This document shows positions 1 to 11,230 of a DNA stretch of 64,000 nt, piece by piece; position 1 is the stretch's first letter, and each line of letters begins with the position of its first letter. The translations under genes were made by a program, and so were the position numbers. The DNA is taken from contig KV748190.1 in the NCBI GenBank assembly GCA_001692895.1, positions 1,823,645 through 1,887,644 of the forward strand. Direction: 5' to 3'. The notes beneath the pieces are model-generated. The model did no database searches. It was given only the letters and a program-made list of their open reading frames with translations, and was not told the origin of the DNA. The stretch comes from Cenococcum geophilum 1.58 (taxonomy: Eukaryota; Ascomycota; Dothideomycetes; Gloniales; Gloniaceae).

Positions 1-1220
1 TCTTAATAAGTTTACTTAACCTTAGAGCCAAGATAAGTACGACGACTATATTAGCGATCCTCTAAGTTATATTAGAAAGCTTTCTGCCCTTTAATAGTAG
101 TGCTAAGAGCAATAGCGCGTACAATGGCCACGACTATCGCTACTAGCAATTACTATCTTATTAATTCTAGTAATAAGCGATAAACCTAAACAAACCTTTT
201 TAGAAGTACGTTGTACGATCTTATAGGAGAGAATATAAATAGGTGTTAAGACTCTTAAACGGGTAGAATATATAAAACAGTGGCACCGAACTAAACTCTT
301 AGTTAAGGAAACTTAACTTATTCCTTATACGAAGCTCTAAATTTAAGGACCTATCTATATACTAATCTGTTTTGGTTTTATTATATAAGACGACTACTAA
401 GCTTATACAGCACGTTAAGCTACAGATTATATATAAGTGCTAGCAATACCCCCAACTAGCTAGGTATATATAGGTTGCTAATATACTAAATAAAAGCTTA
501 TACGTACCTAAGCCAGAATAATAGCATTCTGGGGGTTACCCCCTGGCTAGTCTTCCTCCTTATCCTTAATTAACAACGGCGCCGCTGCCGTGCTATTACT
601 ACTAGTACCGCCAGCCCCTGCCTGTGGTAAGCGCAGAGGTCCGCTACTACTATTTCTATCCTTATCTCGTACGGAGCAGCGAGCTACGTAATTACGCTAC
701 TTGTAATTCCTATATGCTCCGCTAAAGTGCCTAGGTACCCAATAATACGATAGAAAAGGGCGATAGCCCAGGCAAGCGCTAAGGCACGTAGCGTATGGGT
801 TACCTACTACCCTACCCCAAGATTGTATAAGGATGGCGTTGATGTATAAAGGCCGGTGCGTTGCTATTTAATAAGGGGAGATCGCGCCTCATACGAACTC
901 CATATCCTGCCCTAGAAGGGCCAGCAACGCCCGAGCCTGTGGACTATGGCAGTAGGGAGCTAGCTGCTGCTGTCCTATTATGAGGACGGGATTAACATTG
1001 GCACCGGCGGCGTTGGCGGCGGTAATGGCGGCGTTATAGAGAATAAGAGCCCTAAGTTAAAGTCAGCTTCGTACGAACTTCCAAAGCTAGGGTATAAGCT
1101 GCTCTAAAGCTGTGGCAAACCTATGAAGCTGCAAAGGGCGCCAGCTTCGTACGAGCTGTCCGGAGGATGTACTCACATTGTTGCTGCTGCTGCTGTTGTT
1201 GTTGTTGTTGTTGTTATTGC

Positions 1221-1252
<32 letters not shown>

Positions 1253-1734
1253 AGGTGAAGTGAGGTAGAGTGACGTTTAGAATTAATATTAAAATACTGT
1301 ACGAAGGCGCGCAATTATATGACAACTAATCACATAATTTAATTCGAAAACTTGCCAATATATGCCAATTCTTAATATAATCTTTTATTTTTAAAATAAA
1401 TACATCACTATTAGAGCTATTTTATTAAAAGTGTTGCAAATATTGAATATTGGCACTGCAAATATTGGCATTTGCCGATATTTTATTGGCTGAATATTCG
1501 CTTATTGAAAACCACGCTGCACTAGCGCCTTAGCGGCCCTCGCGATATATTTACCTACTACCCCTAAACGATTCTCCTTCTTCTTCTTCTCCTTAGCTTA
1601 GTATCTTTACTAGATAGTAATCTATAAGCTTTAGTTTAGAGGTATTTATATGAGCCGTTATAATATATACTTATACTATTATAAGGGGGACAGTACTAGA
1701 AGGAAGGTTGTTACTCCTAAGTAAGCTAGTTCTA
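1..1734. other. AT-rich repeat-derived region, no gene seen
   Basis: No convincing coding sequence is visible on either strand. The sequence alternates AT-rich stretches full of TAA/TAG with a more GC-balanced patch around 540-1260. It is probably decayed repeat DNA continuous with the copia remnant to its right. A trinucleotide microsatellite within it is listed separately. Confidence 0.5.
1179..1253. repeat. GCT/GTT trinucleotide microsatellite
   Basis: About 75 bp of uninterrupted or nearly uninterrupted GCT and GTT triplets. Read on the minus strand it would encode runs of Ser and Asn. The short open frame around it has no recognisable domain, so I treat it as a simple repeat rather than a gene. 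Confidence 0.85.
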
Positions 1735-3323
1735 AAGCACAAGTATAATGCTAAGGGAGAAGTAATTCGCAAGAAGGCAAGACTGTGCATTTAGGGAGAT
1801 AAGCAGACCTTTGATATCGACTACTTTGAAATATTTGCGTCTGTTGTATAATATAATACCTTTAGGTTTCTGATGGTAAAGGTGGCAGCTGAAGACCTTA
1901 AGCTTAACTATATTAACGTTAAAACTGTATTCTTAAATCCGCCGTTATAAGAATAGATTTATATGTAGATTCCTAACCTATTAAGAGACTTTAAACCTAA
2001 CCTAAAGGGGGTAAAAGACGTCTATTTAAAGCTGAATAAGTTACTATACGGCCTAAAGCAGGCACCGAGAGAATGGTTTTAGATGGTTAAGAAGTTCTTT
2101 AAGAGCATAGGTTTAAAAGCAGCTGATGCTAACCCTAATCTCTTTATAGGAAATGAAGTATATATTTTACTATTTGTTAATAATATGCTAATTATAGGCA
2201 AGCGCCGATACCTTAATATTATAAAGATAAGAATCTTAAGAGAATAAAGATGTAAAGACCTAGGCCCTGTAGAAGTATTTATAGGCTTCTAAATTAATTG
2301 AGATTGTATAAACCGAACCCTTAAGCTATATTAGACGATGTACACTAAGAAGCTACTTAAACGGCTAAAAATGGACAACTGTAATCTGGCTAAGCTACTA
2401 ATACTAGCTGGCACTATTCTAAAAGCGGATATTGAAAGTCTCTTTAAGTATGATAATGCGACGGTGTACTAATAGATTATTGGCTCTATAATCTACCTCT
2501 TAAATTGCACACGTCCTAATGCCAGCTACGCTGTTAGTTAGTTGGCTATATTTATAGCAGTACTAGGAGAATTGCACTACCGCCTGAGCAAGCAGCTGCT
2601 ATAATATCTAAACGGCACTCTTGAAACTGGAATCACCTACTTAAATTAAGTAGTTTACCTTCCTCTATGCAAGCTTACGTTGACTGACCTACCTACTAGC
2701 TATAGTATCTTTATTAACGCTACGTGGGGAATAGAACACGATCGGATATTATTCTAAGGTATAGCAGTTATACGCTATGGGGGAGCTGTGATCTAGATAG
2801 CTTAAAGGCAGAAGTTGACGGCATTAAGCTTAATAGAAGTAGAGATTATGGCGGCATTAGAAGGAGTAAGGTTAGTAGTATAGCTTAAGAAGCTGATGAG
2901 AGATCTAGGGGAGAGAGATGACGGCAACCCTTTTATCCCTACGCTCTACTGTGATAATAAGGGTACAGTTAACCTTTTGTACAACACGAAGCACTACTAG
3001 AAAGCCAAGCATATTAAGATTTGATACCTCTTTATACGAAACGATATAGTTCTACGAGATTGACTTAAAGTGGTATATATACTAGGTAAAGATTAACCTG
3101 GAGACATGCTCATAAAATAGCTACCGATTGACCAATTTACAAAGCATTGTGTAACGCTAGGAATCGGTAACTGACGGAGCAAGTGATAGAGGTTTTTCGC
3201 CTACTAGGTTTTCCCTCTGTACGTAGGCCGAATGGCACTTGCAAGGTATTTGGGAATAGCTTCATAATTGCCTATTTAGGAAACAGACGAGCAGACGAGA
3301 AGAGCGTCGTCAGCATGGGGGAG
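1735..3323 (+). mobile_element. Ty1/copia retrotransposon pol remnant (RT and RNase H), RIP-degraded
   Basis: Plus-strand translation gives a copia reverse transcriptase followed by RNase H. Visible RT landmarks are a KHKYNAKGEV start, DIDYFEIFASVV, the INVKTVFLNPPL core, LLYGLKQAPREWF and the degraded catalytic stretch LLFVNNMLIIG, where the usual Asp pair reads Asn-Asn. RNase H ends with LYCDNKGTVNLLYN and a KHIKI motif near 2940-3060. Many in-frame TAA and TAG codons stand where Gln is expected, which is C-to-T change in CpA context and fits RIP. The frame ends at a purine-rich GGGGGAG just before the LTR start at 3324. Gag, protease and integrase are not seen, so the copy is 5'-truncated or too decayed to read. 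It is not functional. Confidence 0.88.
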
Positions 3324-3512
3324 TGTCAGAATTAAGCGAGAGATGCTGACTAAGCTCTGGACACATTGCGAGGACGAAGTCCGCATGCAATCTATATAGA
3401 CATCAACCGCATCTACTGCATCACGAATCAATCAATATTCATCGTCTGCGTCATCTCTATCATCAATTAGACCCTCAAGATACCTCCGTTGTGACCNCAT
3501 GACCTTGTAATT
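3324..3512 (+). repeat. Probable 3' LTR of the copia remnant
   Basis: The copia frame is followed by a polypurine tract (GGGGGAG at 3317-3323) and then TGTCAGAATTAAG, a standard LTR 5' end. A plausible LTR 3' end is ATTCCAACA at about 3504-3512. The left boundary is well supported by the polypurine tract. The right boundary is inferred from the TG...CA rule only. Confidence 0.6.
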
Positions 3513-3583
3513 CCAACATACGAGCTAGGTAGTCGTACGTCGGGTGGTTTTCGTATCCCAGTTTCCCTTGATAGGCCTCCCTG

Positions 3584-3807
3584 GATGGTAGAACAGGAGC
3601 TGCAAGCGGAGGCAGTAAGGCTCCTGGTGTTGTTGAGGGCGATGCTTCGTACGCGTCGCGGGATCAACACCACAGAGCCGCAGCGACAGCGCTGCACGCG
3701 CTGCGACGGCTCTCTACCATCGCCTCTGCACTTGGCCATCATAGGAACGATTTCCTGATGATGTTTCCACCCGCGGCGACGTGGACGCGTGCAGTAGGGC
3801 TTCGCGG
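3584..3807. repeat. GC-rich duplicated segment, copy 1
   Basis: About 224 bp that recurs in direct orientation at 4752-4970 with roughly 90% identity by eye. It stays GC-rich although both flanks are AT-rich and mutated. Both strands are open or nearly open across it, but no known protein domain is recognisable, so I do not call it a gene. The length, below the size RIP normally detects, may explain its preservation (inference). Confidence 0.75.
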
Positions 3808-4636
3808 GCTAGAGTCTTTATTAACTATAGCGCTTTAGAAAAATATCTTTATTAGTATAAAAGAATTCCTTCTAGCCTTTCGATAAGCATTTTCTTAGGT
3901 AAAGGCTAGGTTACTATTAGTTACATCCTACTAATAGGTGGTGTTACGGGTCTAGTATACACTTAGTATATAAAGCCGTATATACTTATATTATCTTAGA
4001 CTATAACAGCTAGGACTATATATAGTTAGTATATACACTTACGTTTTCCCCTAGCAAGAGCTGCTGCGGCGCGCGCTATAGTTATTATAAGTATATATCG
4101 TGTATATGTAATTATATAACTTACTAAGTATTACCTAATTAGGATTTAGATTTGGAATTAGGCCTATAAGGCTTTATAAGTAGGTATATATATATACTCC
4201 GCATATACTTACTATAGTAATAGCTAAAGGGAGACGGATTAGTAGTGGAGGCTACCTATAGGTTATTAAAATCCGTAATTATTAGATTATTTATAGTAAG
4301 CGTATATATAGTATATACAATTATTAAATTTATTACTAAAAGTTCGCCCTAGTCTTTCTGTTAGTATATATAAGGCCTATACCTACATTATACTATATAT
4401 ACTTATAGCATATACTATAATGTTATAGAGAAGAAGTTATAGTGCGACTGTTGTTATAGATATGCTACGCGTATATATAGGCTATATTTTAATAACTAAC
4501 TACCATTATCTTATATAGCTATATTGGGGCATATATATAGCATATACCCTAATTACATACTATAATATTTACGATTTATAGATAATCAACTTTATATTTT
4601 CTATTTTATTTAAATTATATGTGCATTGTATATGTA
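3808..4636. other. AT-rich decayed repeat including a gypsy fragment
   Basis: The stretch at about 3826-3945 resembles 18778-18895 inside the gypsy element, so it is a small piece of that family. The remainder is dominated by TATATAC-like runs with stops in all frames. No gene is visible. Confidence 0.5.
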
Positions 4637-4744
4637 GGGGCTGAGCGTGGTCCAAAGCTGAGCGTGGTCCGAGGTTAAATTTGAAGTTCGGACCACGTTG
4701 AACTTTTGGACCACGCCGAGCTTTTTTCGGACCACGCCGAGCTG
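4637..4744. repeat. Imperfect palindrome built from five CGTGGTCC motifs
   Basis: Two copies of CGTGGTCC (4646-4653 and 4663-4670) face three copies of its reverse complement GGACCACG (4690-4697, 4708-4715, 4729-4736). The outer arms pair as AGCTGAGCGTGGTCC with GGACCACGCCGAGCT. This could be the joined ends of a terminal-inverted-repeat transposon or a Helitron-type hairpin. It directly abuts copy 2 of the GC-rich duplicated segment. Confidence 0.7.
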
Positions 4745-4751
4745 TAAGCCC

Positions 4752-4970
4752 GATGGTAGAACGGGAGCTCCAAGCGGAGGCAGTGAGGCTCCTAGTGTTA
4801 TTAAGGGCGATTACGCGTCGCGGGCTTAACACCACAGAGTCGCAACGACAGTGCTGCACGCGCTGCGACGGCTCTCTACCATCGCCTCTGCACTTGGCCA
4901 TTAAGAGGAACGGATTCCAGATGATGTTTCCACCCGCGGCGACGTGGACGCGTGCAGTAGGGCTTCGCGG
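4752..4970. repeat. GC-rich duplicated segment, copy 2
   Basis: Direct repeat of 3584-3807. It differs by scattered substitutions and lacks a 6-bp stretch present in copy 1. Flanks differ from those of copy 1, so the repeat unit ends near these coordinates. No domain is recognisable in any frame. Confidence 0.75.
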
Positions 4971-5398
4971 TAATATTATAATTAGTAACCGACGATTTAG
5001 AGGCTTAGTAGAAGGTAATCTAATTATAAGATAGTAAAAGAAAAAGAAGGCATTCTTTTGCAATTGTGTTGCTATAACTCTCTTATATACCCCCCTTACC
5101 TATAAGGTTTAAATAGCCGTCTTGCTGTGGGTACTACTTAATTAATTAGCCCTCTTATAGAAGGTGGTTTGGTGGTACAGTTCACCTATTAAGTGGGTCA
5201 ATTAAACCACTATCCACTTCCTTGGTAAGAGTTGTGCAAGCCACCTTATATTACTATGCAAGCCTAATATTAGGGGGGGGTAGGGGGGGTGGCAAGCACC
5301 TTGCCCAGTCGGGTAGGTGGTATAGTAGGTAGTCCTCTAGAAAAACGGTCTAATATGCACGGACGACGACAAGGAGGGCGTTTGATCCGTTCTTGCTA

Positions 5399-5735
5399 CA
5401 GGCAAAACTCCTTAATACGATACCGGGTATATAACGATATATTTGGTATTACGATCTACACGCCATGATCGAGCCTTTTTTGGTGTAACTAACGATAATC
5501 TGACTTTTGACGATATCGTTAAGCTCTACCACCAATATCGTTATAACTAGTTGTATGAGAAGGGGGTATGTCTGGCCCATAAAGAGGAAATCTATACCCT
5601 TTAGGCTTTAAGATCCACTTTTTATTGAAGTTTTACTGCTTATTCACCCTACACGTGATTCTTGATATAACAATACCATTGGTGTTACGATATATTTGGC
5701 ACCAAAACCCATATCGTACGAAGGAGTTTTGCCTG
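5399..5735. mobile_element. MITE with CAGGCAAAACTCCTT terminal inverted repeats and TA duplication
   Basis: The 337-bp element starts CAGGCAAAACTCCTT and ends with the exact reverse complement AAGGAGTTTTGCCTG. TA dinucleotides flank it at 5397-5398 and 5736-5737. Inner similarity between the arms extends further (TACGATA and ATATATTTGG blocks). TA target duplication with short inverted repeats and no coding capacity fits a Tc1/mariner-type MITE. It lies about 310 bp upstream of the MFS transporter start codon, so it could influence that promoter (inference). Confidence 0.85.
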
Positions 5736-6046
5736 TACCCCCTTGTATTTTTCGTATCTTAGCAAAGCGGCTTTCTAGGCGTCCAGTCCTCACGGGCCGC
5801 AATAAGGGCCTCGGCCAATCAATCTGTACGGCAACGGCGAAGGAGATTTGAGCGCGAGCACTGACGCGAGACGACTCGGTTGCCAAGTTACAAAAGATAT
5901 CCCGGGTACCATAGTTCACTTTTTGGCCTTTCTTGGGATCATTACCGACAAGTGTACAAATAGTAGAACTGCCTCTACACCAATAGCGCTTGCATTCTCA
6001 TTACTAGAGGTCAAAAATCACGGCTTCAATTGAGGAATCAGTAGCA

Positions 6047-7834
6047 ATGGCGGGCTCTGAAGATACTGAAAAGCAACAATATCCAGAAGAGGTCACCACT
6101 GCACCTGACAATGCACCGCCTAGGCCTAATGCTCGCCCAGCAAGCTTCCGCTCGACAGCGCAGGAGATTCTATTCATCCTAACAGTGACAATGGGCGTAG
6201 CTATGCCAAGTGTCCTTCAAGGATGCACCATCGTCATATCCTCTTTTGTAGGAAGGGACCTTAACATGACAACTTCTCAGATAACATGGATCACAGCCTC
6301 CTCAGCGTAAGTTTCTCAGATTTTTTCCCCAAAACATTCGAAATACTAACAATGATAGCTTAACTTCAGGCTCATTCCTCCTATTCTTTGGCAAAGTTGC
6401 AGATCTGTTCGGTCGAAGAACCATATTCATCGTCAGTCTCTTCCTCTTCGCAATTTTCGCACTTGCGACAGGTTTCTCGCGCGATGCAATTACTCTAGAC
6501 GTTCTGAACGGAGTTATGGGCTTGGTGTCTGCATCAGTTGTCCCTGCTACCCAAGGTATCCTTGGTAGCATATACAAGAAACCATCCAAGAGGAAGAATT
6601 ACGCATTTGCCTGCTTCAGCGCAGGTAATCCGCTTGGCTTTGTGTTCGGCACTATTTTCTCAGGAATTGCGACACAGCTCTTTGGATGGCGTGCATCATT
6701 CTGGCTACTTGCTATTATCTACTTGGTAGTGACGATCATTGCTTGCTCCATAGTCCCCGTGGACGACAGCGAGAAACTTCCTCTGTCAGTTCAGTCGCTG
6801 AAGCAGTTTGATGTCATTGGTGCAGCATTGACCATCGGCGGTATTGGTCTTTTCTCAACTGGTCTCAGGTAAGGAAGCTGTCCTAAACGAGGCAACACAA
6901 GCTTACAGATACTGTCCAGTACTGGCTCAGATGCTCCCCAGGGCTGGAAGGCTCCATACGTGCTAGTATTCATCATACTGGGTATCCTGATGATTATTGC
7001 TTTCGTATGGTGGGAGTGCCGTTTTCCATATCCACTTATGCCAATGCATGTCTGGCGCGATAAGGAGTTTTCTCTAGTATGTTCGCTGACTTTAAAATAG
7101 TATTTGTGCTAATGCCATTCAGCTCATCGCAATTTTGTTACTTGGTTTTCTTGCTTTTCCGCCGATGACATTCTTCGTTGCACTGTATCTCCAGGAGCTA
7201 TCCAGATATTCTGCATTAATGACGGCGGTGCACATGCTTCCTATGGCAATTAGCGGGATCATTGTGAATGTAAGTTCCCAAGTTCGAGCAAGACACGTCA
7301 ATGTTATTGATGGTTCGTTCTAGGTCATCGCCGGACTGGTGTTACATACAGTTTCTAATAAGTTATTGATGGGCATAGGAGCTGCCGCTTACACCGTTGC
7401 CTTCCTCCTCATTGCTGTCCAGCGCTCTGGTGACTCGTATTGGGCATTCACGTTCCCGGCCCTGGCCATCGTTGTCGTTGGAGCTGATCTTGAGTTCAAT
7501 GTTGCCAATGTGAGTACGAGATCTCTCCAGCTAGTTCCTGCAGCGTCACTGATTCACTACGCCCCAGATGTATGTCCTTTCATCGTTGCCCAAATCGCAA
7601 CAGTCCATCGCCGGCTCTATTTTCCAAACAGTCACAAAACTCTCTGTCACGATTGGCCTCGGCATCTGCACAGCAATTTTCAGAAGTGTTTCCGAGAACC
7701 CTGGGACTTCCGGCTACTACACACATGATCCCTTCGAGCCATACGCTGCGACCTTTTGGTTTGCCATGGCATGCACCTTTATCAGCGTGCTACTCGTGCC
7801 GCTCCTCAAGATCGGGACGCAGGGTCATGAATGA
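6047..7834 (+). CDS. Major facilitator superfamily transporter (DHA2-like), 508 aa
   Basis: A polytopic membrane transporter, probably a proton-coupled exporter or drug/metabolite carrier in the plasma membrane. The substrate cannot be told from sequence. Exons are 6047-6306, 6359-6868, 6920-7076, 7123-7269, 7324-7509 and 7568-7834. All five introns are GT-AG, 46-58 nt, and the first has a clear ACTAAC branch site. The joined frame is 1527 nt with no internal stop. A hydrophilic N-terminus rich in Pro and acidic residues precedes many hydrophobic segments. MFS motif A is recognisable as GKVADLFGRR after the second helix, and the family-typical FGWRASFW occurs near the middle. The length fits 12-14-helix DHA2 proteins such as aminotriazole-resistance-like carriers. 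Unlike its neighbours the gene shows no RIP stops and appears intact. It stands alone between a MITE and a hAT element. Confidence 0.9.
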
Positions 7835-8003
7835 TGCGATCAGGAAAAATATCGCTGCTAGCATATCAATAGTATATCCACAGTCAAATTTTGACCGCCA
7901 GCAACGCCACTTTCTTAACACCCGCTAAGTGCTATGCATAGAGCTTGCTAAGCGCTTTCTGCTCGCACTAAGATGGCAAGAATTGGCCGCGAGTTAATGG
8001 AGA
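7835..8003. other. Short 3' flank of the MFS gene, nothing recognised
   Basis: This 169-bp stretch separates the transporter stop codon from the hAT target duplication. It presumably contains the 3' UTR. No poly(A) signal or other site is distinctive enough to call. Confidence 0.4.
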
Positions 8004-8011
8004 TACTCGCG

Positions 8012-11000
8012 CAGTGTGGCCAACAGTCAGCGTCCAGCGAGCTTCGCTGACTGACTGTACCAATTGAACCGCTCGCTGTCCGCTCGCTGGGTAAATGTGT
8101 ACGCTGACTGCACCGCTGACAGCGCGCTTATCCAAATCGGGTAATTTGTATAGATTTGATGGAGTCATAGAGCCAAAATTTAGATTTTTGACAGCACTTC
8201 TGTATATACAAATATTAACATTGCCCGATATCAAATCTACCTCAATCAACCTTGTATAGTATTCAGATATCGCCGCGCCGCGCAGGCTTTGAAGAAGTTC
8301 GTAGTGACGTCAGTAGTAGGGACTTGGGTTAGGTGGTTAAGTAGGCTCTGCGAGCTCTATTTTGAAGTTAGATTCTGTTAGGTAGAGAGCTCTAGTAAAC
8401 GTACCTCTCTTATCTGGTGTTTTTACCACTATATCTAACCTGTAGCCAGTAAGATCGGTTTTCAAACTCGTTAACCAGGGCGTAGCTAAGGCTCCGTCAG
8501 AGTTAATGCAGTCAATTAAGCTACTTGGTAAAAGGCCTTTAAGTAGCCACCATTTTTAACATTGGTCTGCTTCAACTATATCGGCTAAAAGCCTATTGCG
8601 CTTATCAGTAACAATCTTCTTGGCTTAGCTAAAAGCTCGCTTGTATATAGAGCTTATTACTAGTATAGAGAATAGATCTAGAGCAATCTTGGCGAGAGTT
8701 AGATAAAGGATTTAACTAGTGGTGAGCCACCAGTTAAGAGGATCTAGAACAACATCGCTCACCTTACTGCCGTTTTTATCACGGATCTTAATCAGCTTAA
8801 GGCCTACGTCGTAGTAGCGATTAAGTTCAGTAGTGAGCTTAATTCGCTTCTGCGAGCGTAAGGAAGTAAGGTTCTCATTAACTAGTAGAGATTATAAATA
8901 TTCATCGCCCGAATCGTCGCTAGATATATAAGGAACCTTCCTACGTCATGGTTTAACTACCTCCTCGTCTTCCTCGCCTACTTGCTCATTAATATAGTCA
9001 TCGAATACTGTTTCTATGCACCTCTTGGCGTGCTTCTACCACTATGGCCACCGTTTCTACTTATCGCAAAAGTAGGCGCGTTTAAGAGAGGGATAAAGGA
9101 TAACTATAATAAAGTAGTACGGGCTCTTAGCTTTTATTTTATCGAAATACTTATTAAGCTTCTATAGAGCTATATTAACGCCAGATTTAAGGAAGCAGTC
9201 GTCTGTATTCTTAAGATTCTGCTAAGTTTATATAAGGATCTAGCGAAGAAGCTCTATGTTTGTAATTGACTCCTATAAAGCTCCATATAAGCCCTTAACG
9301 CTATAGTTATTGGCATCGCCTTTTATGCGTTTAGTAGCTGATATAAAAGGCTTTAGGATTTTAATAAGCTGCTTAACTTCCGCCCAATTTTCTTTAGTAA
9401 GAAAGTCTTGCGTGAGGTCGTAGCTATTATTGGTAGGCTTCCTCCAAGTTAGCAGATATTTGTCAATCCCTTTCTTAAGAAGTAGCGCCCGTTGAAGCAT
9501 AAAGTAGGTAGAATTCTACTAAACGCTACCGTCTTTAATGAGTATAAGTTCGGCTTAATTAAAGAGCTCGTCCTCTATATAAGCCTTAGCTTAATTCTTA
9601 GCAAAGTCCTAGCGGCGAGCCATAGATCGCATAATATATTTAATAATATTGTAAACTTTTCTAACGACACCTTTCTGCCGCATAAGGTTAAATTTAGCTT
9701 AATCGCTAGCACTAATCAGCAAGCGTTTAAGCTTGCTAATATCTTTGCTATATAGTAAGGCCTTAACGACAAGGTTTATAATATGGCTAATATACTAAAG
9801 TCGTTCCCTTTGTGCTACTATAAGGCTTTACGAGAGGTATTCGTAAAGCTCGTCATTATTAGTGGCGTTATTAGCTATTAGACAGCCAAGCTTATATTTA
9901 AATTAATACTTCTAAATAACCGTTGCTAAAGCTGTTATTACGTTCTCAGCTATATGCGATCCTTATATCCGCGGAAGTCCTATAAGGATTAATTGTAACT
10001 TACCATCTTTATTAACTAAGTAAGCTACTACACTAAGTAGTGATATTCCATTTATCGACGTCCAGATATCACGGCTAATGTAGATTTTACTTTGTAAGGT
10101 AAGGAGGAGGTCTTTAATATTAAGGCGTTGGCGCTTAAAGGCAGATTTTATCTAGTTACTTAGTAATATATACGAACGTATAAGACACTCTTATATCTAA
10201 GGACGGTCGAATATAAGCAATGCGCGGGTATAAGTACTTGTAGCTTACCGAAATGTAATATCCTATAGGATCGTCTAATTAATATAGGCTTGTATATAGC
10301 TAGCTGCCCAGAACGGCTGGCGTTCGCTGCCGCCGGGTGTAGGAGAGACTTAAGCGCTTGGTTTGGATAGTGCTTATAGAGTACTACTATGGCTATTGTG
10401 ATTAAGAATAAGACTATATTTTAATTTTAAATGGCCAACGATATAATCTGTGCCGTTAATTATAAGTAATGCAGCTGGTCTTTAAGCTAGATGGCAGATT
10501 TTATATAACTAGAGTCTCTTTTTACCCTCTGGCCCATCCCAGAATAGATCTGCTCTATGCTTCTATATTATTGATATAACGGAGTTCTTTAAAAGGGACC
10601 GCTTGTTAATAATTCGGTATTTGTATTTACTAGTAAGCTTACCGTGCTTACCTAGGTAAAGATTGTCCTAGTTAATAGGAAAGATACAGCTATAGTTCTG
10701 GCCAATTGATGGAGGATCTCGTGATGTAGAGTCATTCTGCTTATTTAATTCGGGCGTGTCTTTAATTGCGAGGGGAGTAGAAGCAATAGATCCGCAACGC
10801 CTGTGGGATGCTGAAGAGCTTAATTAACGCGTAGATTGTAAACTTGATAAGGAAGGAGTAGAGGAAGAAGCTCTACTAGTTGGCTGGCTAGTAAAATGTA
10901 AGGTACGTTGCATTTTCCATGGTAATAAAAAGGTTAATATAAACGCGTGTATATACGCGACGGGGAATTTGGAGAAAACTATACTATTTTATATGAATAT

Positions 11001-11222
11001 CTTAGGGGTTTCCCGCCCGAATTTTAGCCGAAAACCCTAGATCTTTGACCTCTACTAAAAGCTTCAAAATACTATCCTTTCTTACCACCTATGCAGCGAG
11101 CTGTCAGCTCGCTGCAGTCTTACCGCTGACTGACTATTATAACTATATACGCTGACTGACTGCTTATATAAGCAGCTAGCTGCTAGCGACGCTGCCAGCG
11201 ACGCTGCCTGTTGGCCACACTG
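8012..11222 (-). mobile_element. hAT DNA transposon, copy 1, with 8-bp target duplication
   Basis: The element begins CAGTGTGGCCAACAG and ends CTGTTGGCCACACTG, perfect 15-bp terminal inverted repeats. The 8-bp duplication TACTCGCG lies at 8004-8011 and 11223-11230. Subterminal regions are full of GCTCGCTG/CAGCGAGC motifs, typical of hAT transposase-binding repeats. The minus strand carries transposase remnants. A block at 9500-9273 contains KGIDKYLLTW and WAEVKQLIKILKPFISATKR. The C-terminal dimerisation (hATC) region at about 8700-8580 reads ALDLFSI...AKKIVTDKRNRLLADIVEA. Stops and frame breaks show that the transposase is dead. A second copy is at 47087-50569. Confidence 0.93.
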
Positions 11223-11230
11223 TACTCGCG

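Noticed and set aside
1087..1314. Ser/Asn-rich minus-strand open frame
   Set aside because: It is a translation of a GCT/GTT microsatellite and has no flanking domain or splice context.
4569..5063. 164-codon minus-strand frame
   Set aside because: It spans the palindrome and the GC-rich duplicated repeat. Its openness comes from low stop density in that repeat, and no domain is visible.
5644..6033. Short frames on both strands between the MITE and the MFS gene
   Set aside because: They overlap MITE sequence or the MFS promoter and have no recognisable domain.
9492..9755. Plus-strand frame in hAT copy 1, repeated at 48699-49058
   Set aside because: It is the antisense of the hAT transposase. 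The minus-strand reading matches transposase motifs.
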